DNA from: Gabonibacter massiliensis
Lineage (GTDB): Bacteria > Bacteroidota > Bacteroidia > Bacteroidales > Marinifilaceae
Assembly: GCA_001487125.1 (NCBI GenBank)
Contig: LN913011.1
Location: 248,001-312,000 of the forward strand
Direction of reading: 5' to 3'
DNA length: 64,000 bases
Below are positions 36,957 through 45,486 of the stretch, in pieces. Under the pieces are notes generated by a model. The model saw only the letters and a program-made list of their open reading frames with translations, had not been told where the DNA came from and did no database searches. The first letter of the stretch is position 1. Each line of letters begins with the position of its first letter. The translations under genes were made by a program, and so were the position numbers.

Positions 36957-38351
36957 ATGAAAAAAATAATTACTATTATATCTTTTTTTCTTGTCCTCTT
37001 TCCTTGTTTCGTGATGGCTCAGGACGGGAACAATACGCTTTATTTTTTATCCAATTCTCCTCAACGGGTGAAATTGAACCCGGCTTATCAACCGGAGTAT
37101 AAAACTTACGTGGGAATACCCGGACTAAGCGGTATTTCTTTGAATTTCAGCAATGCCTTTAAGGTTGACGACCTGTTAAGATGGGGAACGGGAGACAAGG
37201 CGGATTCCGTAATCTACGATGTGAACCGTTTGCATAAGGCTTTGCGGGAGAAGAATTCCCTCGTTTTGAACACGGAAGTACCTATTTTAGCCATCGGTTT
37301 TCGAATTAATTCCTGGTATGCAACTTTCGATATCACCCAAAAGAATGATATTGTCTTTAGTTTTAATAAAGATATTATCACCTTCTTCAAGGAAGGTAAT
37401 GCGAATTATCTTGGTCAGACGTTTGACTGGGGTGGTTTGGGGTTAAAAGTAACGGCATACAATGAAATAGGTTTCGGATTATCCAAGAGAGTAAATGACC
37501 GGTTGACCGTCGGAGGACGTTTTAAGGTTTTATTCGGGATTGCCAATGCCGATATGACCGATTCGAAGATGGGGGTTTACTCTTCGCCGGACGGAGATAC
37601 GATCCGACTCTCTTCCCGTCAGAATATTCGCGTCTCGGCTCCGATAAAGTACACGAAAGACGGGGAGTACGTGGAGTGGGATAATATTGAGTTTGATGAG
37701 GATGCCGTCGATGCCAAATTTCTTATCGGAACAGGTAATCTGGGATTTGGCGTGGATTTGGGTGCTCAGTATAAATTGCTGGACAAGCTGACCCTGTATG
37801 CGAGTGTGTTGGATTTAGGTTTTATCCGTTGGGAAGAGAATACTTATAATTTCAAACAAAACACAAGTTTTGATTGGACAGGGGCCGATCTTTCCAATAG
37901 TCTTAATAAGGATGATCCGAATTATAAGGATTTCGGCGATGCCTTTGAGGAGATGACCGATTCATTGGAAAATCGTTTCCGGTTAACGGATAAGCAGGCG
38001 GCCTATACTACGATGCTGAACGCGAAAATATACGCGGGTGCAACTTATCAGTTGAAAGAGTGGGTTAATTTCGGTGGTCTCTTAAAAGCCTCGGTCATGG
38101 ATGGACGTTTCTTTCCCGCGATAACCTTGTCCGCTAATTTACGCCCGATTCGGAATATCGGCGCTTCGGTATCTTATTCTATGATAAATGGAGATTTTGC
38201 TAATGTGGGAGCGGCATTAACGGCTAAATTCGGTCCGTTCCAGTTTTTCGTGGTGACGGATAATGTCTTGGCGGCCAATTATACGAGTACTCGGACGGCG
38301 AGTGCGCGATTCGGCTTTAATCTGCTTTTCGGACATTACCAGAGAAGATGA
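36957..38351 (+). CDS. DUF5723-like outer-membrane barrel protein
   Basis: A 464-residue exported protein with a signal peptide (IITIISFFLVLFPCFVMAQ). It starts the mature chain with NNTLYFLSNSPQRVKLNPAYQPEYK, a pattern shared by the DUF5723 family of Bacteroidota. Later sections are alternating amphipathic strands (for example NRLTVGGRFKVLFGIANAD) that end in FGFNLLFGHYQ, as for a barrel. No function is known. A strong terminator follows. Confidence 0.82.
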   Translation: MKKIITIISFFLVLFPCFVMAQDGNNTLYFLSNSPQRVKLNPAYQPEYKTYVGIPGLSGISLNFSNAFKVDDLLRWGTGDKADSVIYDVNRLHKALREKNSLVLNTEVPILAIGFRINSWYATFDITQKNDIVFSFNKDIITFFKEGNANYLGQTFDWGGLGLKVTAYNEIGFGLSKRVNDRLTVGGRFKVLFGIANADMTDSKMGVYSSPDGDTIRLSSRQNIRVSAPIKYTKDGEYVEWDNIEFDEDAVDAKFLIGTGNLGFGVDLGAQYKLLDKLTLYASVLDLGFIRWEENTYNFKQNTSFDWTGADLSNSLNKDDPNYKDFGDAFEEMTDSLENRFRLTDKQAAYTTMLNAKIYAGATYQLKEWVNFGGLLKASVMDGRFFPAITLSANLRPIRNIGASVSYSMINGDFANVGAALTAKFGPFQFFVVTDNVLAANYTSTRTASARFGFNLLFGHYQRR

Positions 38352-38354
38352 AGT

Positions 38355-38388
38355 AAAAAAAAGCCCGCCTGTTTGGCGGGCTTTTTTT
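38355..38388. terminator. Bidirectional terminator after the DUF5723 gene
   Basis: AAAAAAAAGCCCGCC, a 5-base loop and GGCGGGCTTTTTTT form a textbook terminator between convergent genes. Confidence 0.92.
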
Positions 38389-39637
38389 ATAGAGCGTTGG
38401 CATCGACCACCGTCTCTTTATTGTATTCTCCGTTGGCTAATTTTTTGGCCACGGCTTTAAAGGCTTGTACCGTATATTCCACATCCTCCATCGTATGCAT
38501 GGCAGTTGGAATCAGGCGAAGTAGCAATTGTCCTTTGGGAATCACCGGATAAACCACGATAGAACAGAAAAGATTGTAATTTTCTCTTAAATCCATGGCT
38601 ACTTGAGTTCCTTCGGCAACACTACCGGATAGGTAAACGGGAGTAACCGGAGAGTTCGTTTTGCCGATGTTTAAACCGTCTGCTTTCAATCCGCTCTGTA
38701 AAGCCCGGACGATCGTCCACAATTTTTCTCTTAATTCCGGCTTGCTTCTCAGCAACTCCAGCCTTTTGATGGCTCCTTCCACCATGGGCATGGGTAAGGA
38801 TTTGGCAAACGTTTGGGAACGCATATTGTATCTCAGGTACATGCATATATCTTCTTCACAGGCAATAAAAGCCCCGATGCCTGCCATCGCTTTGGCGAAG
38901 GTCGCAAAGTAGAGGTCTATTTGGTCCATTACCCCGAAATGATCTCCGGTTCCCGCACCGTTCGGTCCCATCGTCCCGAAACCGTGTGCGTCATCGACCA
39001 ACAGCCGGAAATTGAAATCTTTTTTCATGGCCACGATCTCGTCTAATTTTCCCAAGTCTCCGGCCATTCCGAAAAGACCTTCCGTTATGACGAGAATACC
39101 CCCTCCGGTTCCTTCTACCCATTTGGTAGCCCGTTCGAGTTGTTTACGCAGACTCTCCATATCGTTATGTTGGTATACATAACGTTTTGCCGGAGATAAA
39201 CGCAGGCCGTCCATAATGCAGGCATGGTCTTCGGCATCGTAAACGATACAGTCATGACGGCAAGTCATAGCGTCAATAATAGAGACCATACCCTGATACC
39301 CGAAATTCAATAAAAATGCATCCGGTTTGCCTACGAAGTCGGCTAATTGGGATTCCAAATATTCATGACGGGAAGTTTGTCCACTCATCATGCGGGCTCC
39401 CATAGGATAAGCCATGCCGTATTTTGCCGCAGCTTCGGCATCCGCTTTTCTTACTTCAGGATCGTTAGCGAGACCGATATAATTATTTAAACTCCAGTTT
39501 AACATTTCTTTCCCGCGGAATTTCATCCTGGGACCGATTTCTCCTTCTAATTTCGGAAATGAAAAATAGCCATGAGCTTGCTTGGCATATTGTCCAATAT
39601 TTCCTTTCTGATTTTTTACTCTTTCAAAAATGTCCAC
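38387..39637 (-). CDS. Alpha-oxoamine synthase (AONS/serine palmitoyltransferase-like)
   Basis: A 416-residue PLP enzyme of aminotransferase fold type I that condenses an amino acid with an acyl thioester. MLNWSLNNYIGLANDP, LLNFGYQGM, DDAHGFGTMGPNG and the PLP lysine in YFATFAKAMAGIGAF are visible. In Bacteroidota, relatives include serine palmitoyltransferase (sphingolipids), cysteate acyltransferase (sulfonolipids), AONS and KBL. The sequence alone does not let me choose the amino acid; no biotin or threonine catabolism genes are adjacent, so a lipid role is favoured. Confidence 0.82.
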   Translation of the reverse strand: MDIFERVKNQKGNIGQYAKQAHGYFSFPKLEGEIGPRMKFRGKEMLNWSLNNYIGLANDPEVRKADAEAAAKYGMAYPMGARMMSGQTSRHEYLESQLADFVGKPDAFLLNFGYQGMVSIIDAMTCRHDCIVYDAEDHACIMDGLRLSPAKRYVYQHNDMESLRKQLERATKWVEGTGGGILVITEGLFGMAGDLGKLDEIVAMKKDFNFRLLVDDAHGFGTMGPNGAGTGDHFGVMDQIDLYFATFAKAMAGIGAFIACEEDICMYLRYNMRSQTFAKSLPMPMVEGAIKRLELLRSKPELREKLWTIVRALQSGLKADGLNIGKTNSPVTPVYLSGSVAEGTQVAMDLRENYNLFCSIVVYPVIPKGQLLLRLIPTAMHTMEDVEYTVQAFKAVAKKLANGEYNKETVVDANAL

Positions 39638-39683
39638 GTCGATAATATTTTGAAATTCTTAAATTTTTGATACAAATACGAAG

Positions 39684-39691
39684 CAAAGGTA
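39684..39691 (-). promoter_or_regulatory. Promoter -7 box for the oxoamine synthase gene
   Basis: Read leftward, TACCTTTG matches TAnnTTTG, giving a leader of about 40 bases. Confidence 0.5.
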
Positions 39692-39781
39692 ACTAAAAAT
39701 TCTTATAATGGAGGATTTCTTTTTGAAAAGTTGTTTTTGTCTTTTACTCTGTTTTTTCAAAAAGAAATGTGGATGAACTTA

Positions 39782-39811
39782 TTGCATATTGATATTTATA
39801 GATTATCTTTG
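39782..39811 (+). promoter_or_regulatory. Promoter for bamD
   Basis: TTG at 39782-39784, 19 bases, TATCTTTG at 39804-39811. A start near 39818 rules out the upstream in-frame ATGs and supports ATG 39833 for bamD. Confidence 0.6.
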
Positions 39812-39832
39812 CGTGATGCAAAAACAGCGCTT

Positions 39833-40708
39833 ATGATGAAGAATTTTTTAGGTTTTCTGCTTGTTATCGTACTAATGAGTTCCTGTGGGGAGTACCAAAA
39901 ACTTTTGAAGAGTGGGGATTATTCTCTTATGTATAAAAAGGCGGTGGAATATTATAATAAAGGAGATTATACAAGGGCTTTGAATTTGTTTGACGGTATT
40001 CGGACTGTCTTCGCGGGAACCGCAAGAGCCCAAACCATAGCATATTACCGGGCTTTTTGTACCTATAACCAGAAAGATTACGAAAATGCGGCCGAACTGT
40101 TTAAGCAGTTTGTGGCGATGTTTCCGGAAAGTTCCTACATGGAAGAGTGTCTGTATATGATGGGATATTGTAATTATTTGGCTTCGCCGAGAGTGCGTTT
40201 GGATCAGACGACAACGGAAAAGGCCATGAGTAATTTCCAACTGTACCTGAGTCGTTATCCTAATTCTACGCGTAAGGAGTTAATAAATAAATACATGGAT
40301 GACATGAGAGATAAACTCTCTTACAAAGCTTATTTGGGAGCGGAAAACTATTATTTGCGGGAACATTACAAGGCCGCTGTCGTCAGCCTGGAGAATTGTC
40401 TGAAAGATTTCCCCGGAACGAAATACCGGGAGAGAATCATGTGGATGTTGTTTAATTCCAAATACGAGATGGCTGTGAATAGCGTGGAGGATAAAAAATA
40501 CGAACGTTACACGGCAGCGAAAGAAGAGTATTACTATTTCGTGGATGAGTATCCCAATAGTGTGTATGCGAAGGAGATGGCCAAGAAATACGAAGTATTG
40601 AACGATTTCCTGAAACAATACGACGATCCGGACGAATACAAGGAGGATGAGCTGAACAGTCAAACGGATTCCGCGCATCAAGAAGGTCAGAATAATCAGA
40701 ATAAATAA
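39833..40708 (+). CDS. bamD: Outer-membrane assembly lipoprotein BamD
   Basis: A lipoprotein of the BAM complex that inserts barrels into the outer membrane. I start at the ATG at 39833, because the promoter lies just upstream and the signal peptide (FLGFLLVIVLMSSCG) begins there; an open frame runs further to 39731. The 291-residue chain has TPR-like repeats (KKAVEYYNKGDYTRALNLFDGIR, ENAAELFKQFVAMFPESSYMEECLYMMGYC). The next gene encodes the omega subunit, an order common in Bacteroidales. Confidence 0.92.
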   Translation: MMKNFLGFLLVIVLMSSCGEYQKLLKSGDYSLMYKKAVEYYNKGDYTRALNLFDGIRTVFAGTARAQTIAYYRAFCTYNQKDYENAAELFKQFVAMFPESSYMEECLYMMGYCNYLASPRVRLDQTTTEKAMSNFQLYLSRYPNSTRKELINKYMDDMRDKLSYKAYLGAENYYLREHYKAAVVSLENCLKDFPGTKYRERIMWMLFNSKYEMAVNSVEDKKYERYTAAKEEYYYFVDEYPNSVYAKEMAKKYEVLNDFLKQYDDPDEYKEDELNSQTDSAHQEGQNNQNK

Positions 40709-40725
40709 TTATATTCAAATTAACC

Positions 40726-41082
40726 ATGGTAGATTTTAAGAAAGTAAAGGCACCGAATAATACCATTACAAGGAATACGGCTGCGTTAGCCGGTAAGGCG
40801 GATAATATTTATGAAGCTGTTGCTGTCATTGGAAAACGTGCCAATCAGATTTCGGTTGAAATGAAAGAAGAGTTGAGCAGGAAACTTCAGGAGTTTGCCT
40901 CGTACGCGGATAATTTGGAGGAGATATTTGAAAATCGCGAACAGATCGAGATTTCCAAGTATTACGAGCGTATTCCTAAACCGGTGTTGATCGCTACTCA
41001 GGAGTTTGAGGATGGCGAACTTTATTTTCGTAATCCGGCAAAGGAAAAAGGAGGGGTAAAGTCGGAGGAAGAGGAAGAATAG
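40726..41082 (+). CDS. rpoZ: RNA polymerase omega/Rpb6 subunit
   Basis: A 118-residue Bacteroidota-type omega subunit. It includes the Rpb6-like NIYEAVAVIGKRANQIS segment and ends in an acidic tail after PVLIATQEFEDGELYFRNP. It supports RNA polymerase assembly. The gene lies 17 bases after bamD, so they should be co-transcribed, and a terminator follows. Confidence 0.9.
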   Translation: MVDFKKVKAPNNTITRNTAALAGKADNIYEAVAVIGKRANQISVEMKEELSRKLQEFASYADNLEEIFENREQIEISKYYERIPKPVLIATQEFEDGELYFRNPAKEKGGVKSEEEEE

Positions 41083-41123
41083 AGTAAGACGGATAACGGG
41101 AGGATTATCAGAGAAGATAAAAG

Positions 41124-41159
41124 GGCTGTCGGATGAATTTTCGGACAGCCTCTTTTTTT
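41124..41159 (+). terminator. Terminator after rpoZ
   Basis: GGCTGTC (41124-41130) pairs with GACAGCC (41144-41150), followed by TCTTTTTTT. It separates the bamD-rpoZ unit from coaBC. Confidence 0.75.
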
Positions 41160-41180
41160 CAGGTGATTAAAAAAAGAATT

Positions 41181-42377
41181 ATGTTACAGGGAAAAAATAT
41201 CATATTGGGAGTAACGGGAAGTATTGCGGCCTATAAGGCAGCTCCGTTAATACGAGGCTTAGTGAAAGAAGGGGCTAACGTTAAGGTAATAATGACGCCT
41301 TTGGCAAAGGAATTCATCACCCCTTTGACTTTAGCCACGTTGTCGAAGAATCCTATTCTGGTGGATTTTTATGATCCCGAAAATGGAGATTGGAATTCGC
41401 ATGTGGATTTGGGGTTGTGGGCGGATGCCTATCTGATCGCTCCGGCAACCGCTAATACAATCGGTAAGATGGCCGCCGGTATAGCGGATAATTTGTTGTT
41501 GACAACCTATTTGTCTGCTAAGTGTCCGGTTATAGTGGCTCCTGCCATGGACCTGGATATGTATCTTCATCCGGCGACTCAACGGAATCTACAAATATTG
41601 AAATCTTACGGGAATTTGATTATCGAACCTGAAAACGGAGAGCTGGCAAGCGGATTAATCGGGAAGGGAAGAATGGAGGAGCCCGATCAGATCGTGTCTT
41701 TTATGAGCCGTTTTTTTGCTGCAGACGCGCGTTATGCTGGTAAAAAAGTGTTGGTTACGGCAGGACCTACCTATGAAAAAATAGATCCCGTACGTTTTAT
41801 CGGCAACTACTCTTCCGGGAAAATGGGATTTGCCATAGCCGAAGAGATGGCTGCCCGGGGGGCTGAAGTTACGCTTATTGCCGGTCCGGTAAATCTGAAA
41901 TTATCCAATAAACGGATCCGGAGAATAGATGTGGAGTCGGCGTCCGAAATGTATCGGGCGGCTATCGAGGTGTTTCCGGAGAGCGATATTGCTGTTTTGA
42001 GTGCTGCCGTGGCGGATTTTACCCCTATGGAACGGGCTGTTGTAAAATTGAAACGGGGAGAAGATGATTTGAAGTTGGAGTTGGCTCCGACAAGAGATAT
42101 CGCGGCTGAGTTGGGGCGAAAGAAGAGAGCGGGGCAGTGGTTGATCGGATTCGCGTTGGAAACTAACGACGAGGAGAATAATGCTGTTTCGAAAATGAAG
42201 AGGAAAAATTTGGATTTAATCGTGTTGAATAGCTTGCGGGATGAAGGGGCCGGTTTCGGGGGAGATACCAATAAGGTGACATTGATCGATAAGGAGGAGA
42301 ATAAATTGATTTACGATTTGAAAACAAAATCGGAAGTGGCTATTGATATTGCGGATCGGATAGCGGAATTTTTTTAA
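41181..42377 (+). CDS. coaBC: Bifunctional phosphopantothenoylcysteine decarboxylase/synthetase CoaBC
   Basis: Two coenzyme A steps in one protein: cysteine ligation to 4'-phosphopantothenate (CoaB) and decarboxylation (CoaC). I start at the ATG at 41181; the 16 residues before it overlap the terminator. The CoaC half begins NIILGVTGSIAAYKAAPLIR and has APATANTIGKMAAGIADN and the catalytic region PAMDLDMYLHP. The CoaB half begins with VLVTAGPTYEKIDPVRFIGNYSSGKMG. Total 398 residues, as expected. Confidence 0.95.
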   Translation: MLQGKNIILGVTGSIAAYKAAPLIRGLVKEGANVKVIMTPLAKEFITPLTLATLSKNPILVDFYDPENGDWNSHVDLGLWADAYLIAPATANTIGKMAAGIADNLLLTTYLSAKCPVIVAPAMDLDMYLHPATQRNLQILKSYGNLIIEPENGELASGLIGKGRMEEPDQIVSFMSRFFAADARYAGKKVLVTAGPTYEKIDPVRFIGNYSSGKMGFAIAEEMAARGAEVTLIAGPVNLKLSNKRIRRIDVESASEMYRAAIEVFPESDIAVLSAAVADFTPMERAVVKLKRGEDDLKLELAPTRDIAAELGRKKRAGQWLIGFALETNDEENNAVSKMKRKNLDLIVLNSLRDEGAGFGGDTNKVTLIDKEENKLIYDLKTKSEVAIDIADRIAEFF

Positions 42378-42393
42378 TAAATTGCGAAAATAG

Positions 42394-42424
42394 TTTGTTC
42401 GGGATAGAAATATATCTATATTTG
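42394..42424 (+). promoter_or_regulatory. Strong promoter upstream of pyrB
   Basis: TTTG at 42394-42397, exactly 19 bases, TATATTTG at 42417-42424. This is one of the best matches in the window. Transcription should start near 42431, about 175 bases before pyrB. Confidence 0.65.
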
Positions 42425-42433
42425 TATTCCGAT

Positions 42434-42571
42434 ATGAAGATTGAACATCAAAATATTCGGCATACGTTTTATTCTTGCCTCCAGTTTAGGCAGAAAAGGG
42501 GAAGCCGTTTTGATAAGATATTAAAGACCAACATTGTTTCGATAGCATTGTTGGTTTTTTTTTGTGGATAA
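42434..42571 (+). CDS. Putative 45-residue leader peptide of pyrB
   Basis: An open frame begins at ATG 42434, a few bases after the predicted transcription start, and ends at the TAA at 42569-42571. It reads through the whole terminator hairpin and its T-tract, ending LLVFFCG. No protein family is recognised. In enteric pyrBI the leader peptide is translated across the attenuator in the same way and couples ribosome movement to UTP levels. Whether this frame is translated is unproven; it has no Shine-Dalgarno and might be read nearly leaderless. Confidence 0.45.
   Translation: MKIEHQNIRHTFYSCLQFRQKRGSRFDKILKTNIVSIALLVFFCG
42527..42563 (+). terminator. Attenuator-like terminator in the pyrB leader
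   Basis: ACCAACA (42527-42533) pairs with TGTTGGT (42549-42555) and is followed by nine T residues. It lies between the pyrB promoter and the pyrB start with no other gene in between, so it should act as an attenuator and not as an end of transcription. Confidence 0.65.
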
Positions 42572-42605
42572 ACGTTTAAGCAAACATCTTTAATATATAA
42601 ACAAT

Positions 42606-43517
42606 ATGAACAAACGTAGTTTAGTATCCATTACCGATTACTCGAAAGAGGAGATTCTGGAAGTTTTGAAAATCGCTTCAGAATTTGAAAAAAATCCGAA
42701 CCGCAATTTATTGGCCGGTAAGGTAGTTGCTTCCTTGTTTTTCGAACCTTCAACACGTACCAGGTTGAGTTTCGAGACTGCAATTAGTCGCATGGGGGGA
42801 AGGATTGTAGGATTTTCCGATGCTTCTTCTTCCAGTACAACAAAAGGAGAATCTTTGAAAGATACGACGAAAATGGTGGATAATTACTGCGATTTGATCG
42901 TAATGCGCCATCCTTTGGAGGGAGCTGCCCGTTTTGCAAGTGAGGTCGCTTCCGTACCTGTAATTAATGCTGGGGACGGAGCCAATCAGCATCCGACCCA
43001 AACAATGCTCGATCTTTATTCGATCTATAAGACACAGGGAACTTTGGAGAACCTGAATATTTTTATGGTGGGAGACTTAAAATACGGAAGAACGGTACAT
43101 TCTTTATTGCAAGCGATGAGTCATTTTAATCCGACGTTCCATTTTATCTCGCCCAAAGAGTTGGAAATGCCGGCTGCTTATAAATTGTTCCTGGATGAAT
43201 TGCATATTCCCTACTATGAACATACGGAATTGGATGAGGTAATTAATGAGGCGGATATCCTTTATATGACCCGGGTGCAACGAGAAAGATTTGCCGATCC
43301 GTTAGAGTACGAAAAAGTGAAGAACGTCTATATTTTAAAGAATGCCATGCTGAGCGGAACGAAACCGAATATGCGTATTTTACATCCGCTACCCCGGGTA
43401 AACGAAATCGATGAAGATGTGGATGAGAACGAAAAGGCTTACTATTTCCAACAAGCATTGAATGGTGTTTATACCCGTCAGGCAATTATATTTAAGGCAT
43501 TAGATTTAAAATGGTAA
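42606..43517 (+). CDS. pyrB: Aspartate carbamoyltransferase catalytic chain
   Basis: It catalyses the first committed step of pyrimidine synthesis. The 303-residue chain shows the carbamoyl phosphate site [14 protein letters not shown], the [18 protein letters not shown] region, [15 protein letters not shown] and the [10 protein letters not shown] motif. The regulatory chain gene follows directly, so the enzyme should be the PyrB6-PyrI6 type, subject to allosteric control. Confidence 0.97.
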   Translation: MNKRSLVSITDYSKEEILEVLKIASEFEKNPNRNLLAGKVVASLFFEPSTRTRLSFETAISRMGGRIVGFSDASSSSTTKGESLKDTTKMVDNYCDLIVMRHPLEGAARFASEVASVPVINAGDGANQHPTQTMLDLYSIYKTQGTLENLNIFMVGDLKYGRTVHSLLQAMSHFNPTFHFISPKELEMPAAYKLFLDELHIPYYEHTELDEVINEADILYMTRVQRERFADPLEYEKVKNVYILKNAMLSGTKPNMRILHPLPRVNEIDEDVDENEKAYYFQQALNGVYTRQAIIFKALDLKW

Positions 43518-43531
43518 TAAAGAAAAAAGAT

Positions 43532-43990
43532 ATGGCAGCAAAAAAAGAGTTACAGGTAAGTGCCGTGGAAAACGGTACGGTGATTGACCACATCCCTGCT
43601 GATAAATTGTTTGATGTGATTAATATTTTAGGTATTGAGCACACGGAGAATACCGTTACTTTCGGGTATAATTTGTCAAGTAGCAAATTCGGTAAAAAGG
43701 CGATTATTAAAATCTCCGATAAATTTTTGAGAGACGATGAAATTAATAAGTTGGCCTTGGTAGCACCTTCTGCAAAAATCAATATTATTAAAGATTTTGA
43801 AGTGGCGGAAAAAAAGACGGTTAGTGTTCCGGAACGCGTGGAAGGTATTGTGAAATGCGTGAATCCGAAATGTATCACGAATAATCAGCATGTTCGGACA
43901 AAATTCGTTGTGGTGGGAAGCGAACCTATCGTGTTAAAATGTCATTACTGTGAAAAATTGACGGATCAGGAGCATATCGTGATTATTTAA
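43532..43990 (+). CDS. pyrI: Aspartate carbamoyltransferase regulatory chain
   Basis: A 152-residue regulatory chain. The nucleotide-binding part contains ELQVSAVENGTVIDHIPADKLFDV, and the C-terminal zinc domain has CVNPKC and CHYC ligands. An ATG at 43511 overlaps the pyrB stop, but homology fits the ATG at 43532 (MAAKKELQV). The overlap or short gap with pyrB implies translational coupling. Confidence 0.95.
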   Translation: MAAKKELQVSAVENGTVIDHIPADKLFDVINILGIEHTENTVTFGYNLSSSKFGKKAIIKISDKFLRDDEINKLALVAPSAKINIIKDFEVAEKKTVSVPERVEGIVKCVNPKCITNNQHVRTKFVVVGSEPIVLKCHYCEKLTDQEHIVII

Positions 43991-44035
43991 TTAACGGATA
44001 AGTAGAAAAAAACTGCGTTGGCGGTTTTGACTTAC

Positions 44036-44070
44036 AAGGGCAAGACATTAAAATCTTGCCCTTATTTTTT
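44036..44070. terminator. Terminator after pyrI
   Basis: AAGGGCAAGA and TCTTGCCCTT form a 10-bp stem followed by ATTTTTT. The hup-like gene lies just beyond on the other strand. Confidence 0.85.
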
Positions 44071-44092
44071 AGAACTCCGTGACTATTATCTT

Positions 44093-44386
44093 CTAATTCG
44101 AAACCTGTGCTTTGTTTTTTTGTTGTAGTTTGAGGGACTTGCTGGTAATGAACTTAATGAATTCCCTGGGCACGGCATCTTCTACTTCATGGGTGCTCAG
44201 ATTGAAACGTCCCCGCGGCTTTTGTTTTTTTACGGCTAAAGTCCCAAAATCGTGAATAGTGACGCTTTCTCCTGTTGCAAGAGATTCTCGGATTGTTTCA
44301 ATGACCGTATTTACGATGTTGGCAGTTAATGTTTGTGTCAACCCACTTTTTAAGGCAACTTTTTTGGTAAGTTCTTTTTTATTCAT
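44093..44386 (-). CDS. HU-family DNA-binding protein
   Basis: A 97-residue HU/IHF-like protein. I start at ATG 44386 (MNKKELTKKVALKSGL), because a promoter -7 box is just upstream; the open frame to 44491 precedes it. The core IRESLATGESVTIHDFGTLAVKKQKPRGRFN carries the arm-forming beta region. HU bends and compacts DNA. The copy sits next to an invertase gene, but this alone says little about a shared role, although HU-like proteins assist some invertases. Confidence 0.88.
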   Translation of the reverse strand: MNKKELTKKVALKSGLTQTLTANIVNTVIETIRESLATGESVTIHDFGTLAVKKQKPRGRFNLSTHEVEDAVPREFIKFITSKSLKLQQKNKAQVSN

Positions 44387-44393
44387 GACGGTC

Positions 44394-44401
44394 CAAAAAT
44401 A
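44394..44401 (-). promoter_or_regulatory. Promoter -7 box for the HU gene
   Basis: Read leftward, TATTTTTG matches TAnnTTTG. It lies so close to the ATG at 44386 that the transcript would have almost no leader. Confidence 0.45.
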
Positions 44402-44611
44402 ATGATTAACGTTATATATGATTCTATTAAGATAATTTATGATTGTTTCTTGCACACTTCTGTCATAATAATCGTTCCTTGTGATGGACAAATATAATAA
44501 ATTTCAAAATAAAGAAAAAACACGATTTAAAAATATTCTATATAAAGAACTTAATCAGATGAAGAGAGTATAAATTCCATCTATAAAAACTACATAATTC
44601 CTGTCCGAAAA

Positions 44612-44628
44612 AGCGAACGTTTTATAAG
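44612..44628 (+). repeat. Possible recombination half-site upstream of the invertase gene
   Basis: AAGCGAACGTTTTATAA shares GAACGTTTTAT with the inverted repeats at 7149-7291. It lies about 90 bases upstream of the recombinase ORF. A partly matching inverse, TCATAATAATCGTTC, occurs at 44463-44477. This spacer (44387-44718) otherwise holds only the HU promoter. Confidence 0.4.
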
Positions 44629-44718
44629 ACAAATTATCTTATTTTTTCGTCACTGATATTTAACTCTTTACATATGGGAAAGTTTGCAATTCTTTGTATA
44701 GGTGTTGTGAACTTTAAT

Positions 44719-45336
44719 ATGATAATTATGGTAATCGCTTATTTGAGGGTTAGTACGGGAAAACAACATTTAACTAATCAAAGGGAAGAAATTGTGAAGT
44801 ATGCTTCACGAAAAGGTTTAAAAATCGAACGTTGGGTAACAGAAATCGTAAGTGGAAAAAAGAAAGAGAAAGAGAGGAAACTGGGGAAATTGATGGGTGG
44901 GTTGCAGAAAGGTGACGTGTTGATTGTCACCGAACTCTCCCGTTTGAGTCGGACGCTGTTGGATATTATGTCTATTCTGAATCGGTGTCTTGAAAAAGAG
45001 ATTATTATTTACAGTACCAAAGACGGCTATGCTTTTGACAACAGTATCAACAGCAAAGTTTTGGCGTTTGCTTTTGCATTAGTTGCGGAAATAGAACACA
45101 ATCTGATATCGATGAGAACCAGGGAAGCTTTGGCCGTAAGAAAAGCGGAGGGTGTTAAATTAGGACGTCCGAGAGGTACCACCAAACAAGATTTCTTGCT
45201 TGAACGTCGAAAGGAGATCGAGAAAATGTATCAGGCGGGTAAGTCGATTTCTTATATTTGTCGTCATTATAAGGTTTCCAGAGAAACATTTTATACGGCC
45301 AATCGCAATTACCATCTTATAGAACAGAATAAATAA
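44719..45336 (+). CDS. Mpi-like serine recombinase (master DNA invertase type)
   Basis: A 205-residue small serine recombinase that inverts or resolves DNA between short sites. The catalytic Ser is in VIAYLRVSTGKQ, and LIVTELSRLSRT and LAFAFALVAEIEHNLISMRTREAL are the conserved resolvase core. A C-terminal helix-turn-helix includes SISYICRHYKVSRETFYTA. I use ATG 44719; ATG 44728 (MVIAYLRVS) is equally good and matches Mpi more closely. In Bacteroides, Mpi flips many promoter segments across the genome. It is a core-region gene, not obviously on an element. Confidence 0.9.
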   Translation: MIIMVIAYLRVSTGKQHLTNQREEIVKYASRKGLKIERWVTEIVSGKKKEKERKLGKLMGGLQKGDVLIVTELSRLSRTLLDIMSILNRCLEKEIIIYSTKDGYAFDNSINSKVLAFAFALVAEIEHNLISMRTREALAVRKAEGVKLGRPRGTTKQDFLLERRKEIEKMYQAGKSISYICRHYKVSRETFYTANRNYHLIEQNK

Positions 45337-45361
45337 AGGTGCTGAAGAGCAGCACCTTTAT
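45333..45361 (+). terminator. Terminator after the invertase gene
   Basis: ATAAAGGTGCTG and CAGCACCTTTAT form a 12-bp stem overlapping the stop codon, followed by a T-rich tract. Confidence 0.8.
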
Positions 45362-45486
45362 TCTATTTTTGTGATTTTGTTCTAAATATTTTAATAAAAT
45401 ACTTATAATTCACTTCATTTCATGATTGTAAGCGAAAATTCTCTGGTTGAAGATCGACAAACCGAAATCTGCGTTTGCCTGTTGAT

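Noticed and set aside
42563-42571. TGTGGATAA, a perfect DnaA box, in the pyrB leader
   Set aside because: A single copy that overlaps the leader ORF stop and terminator tract. No cluster of boxes, so it is not an origin.
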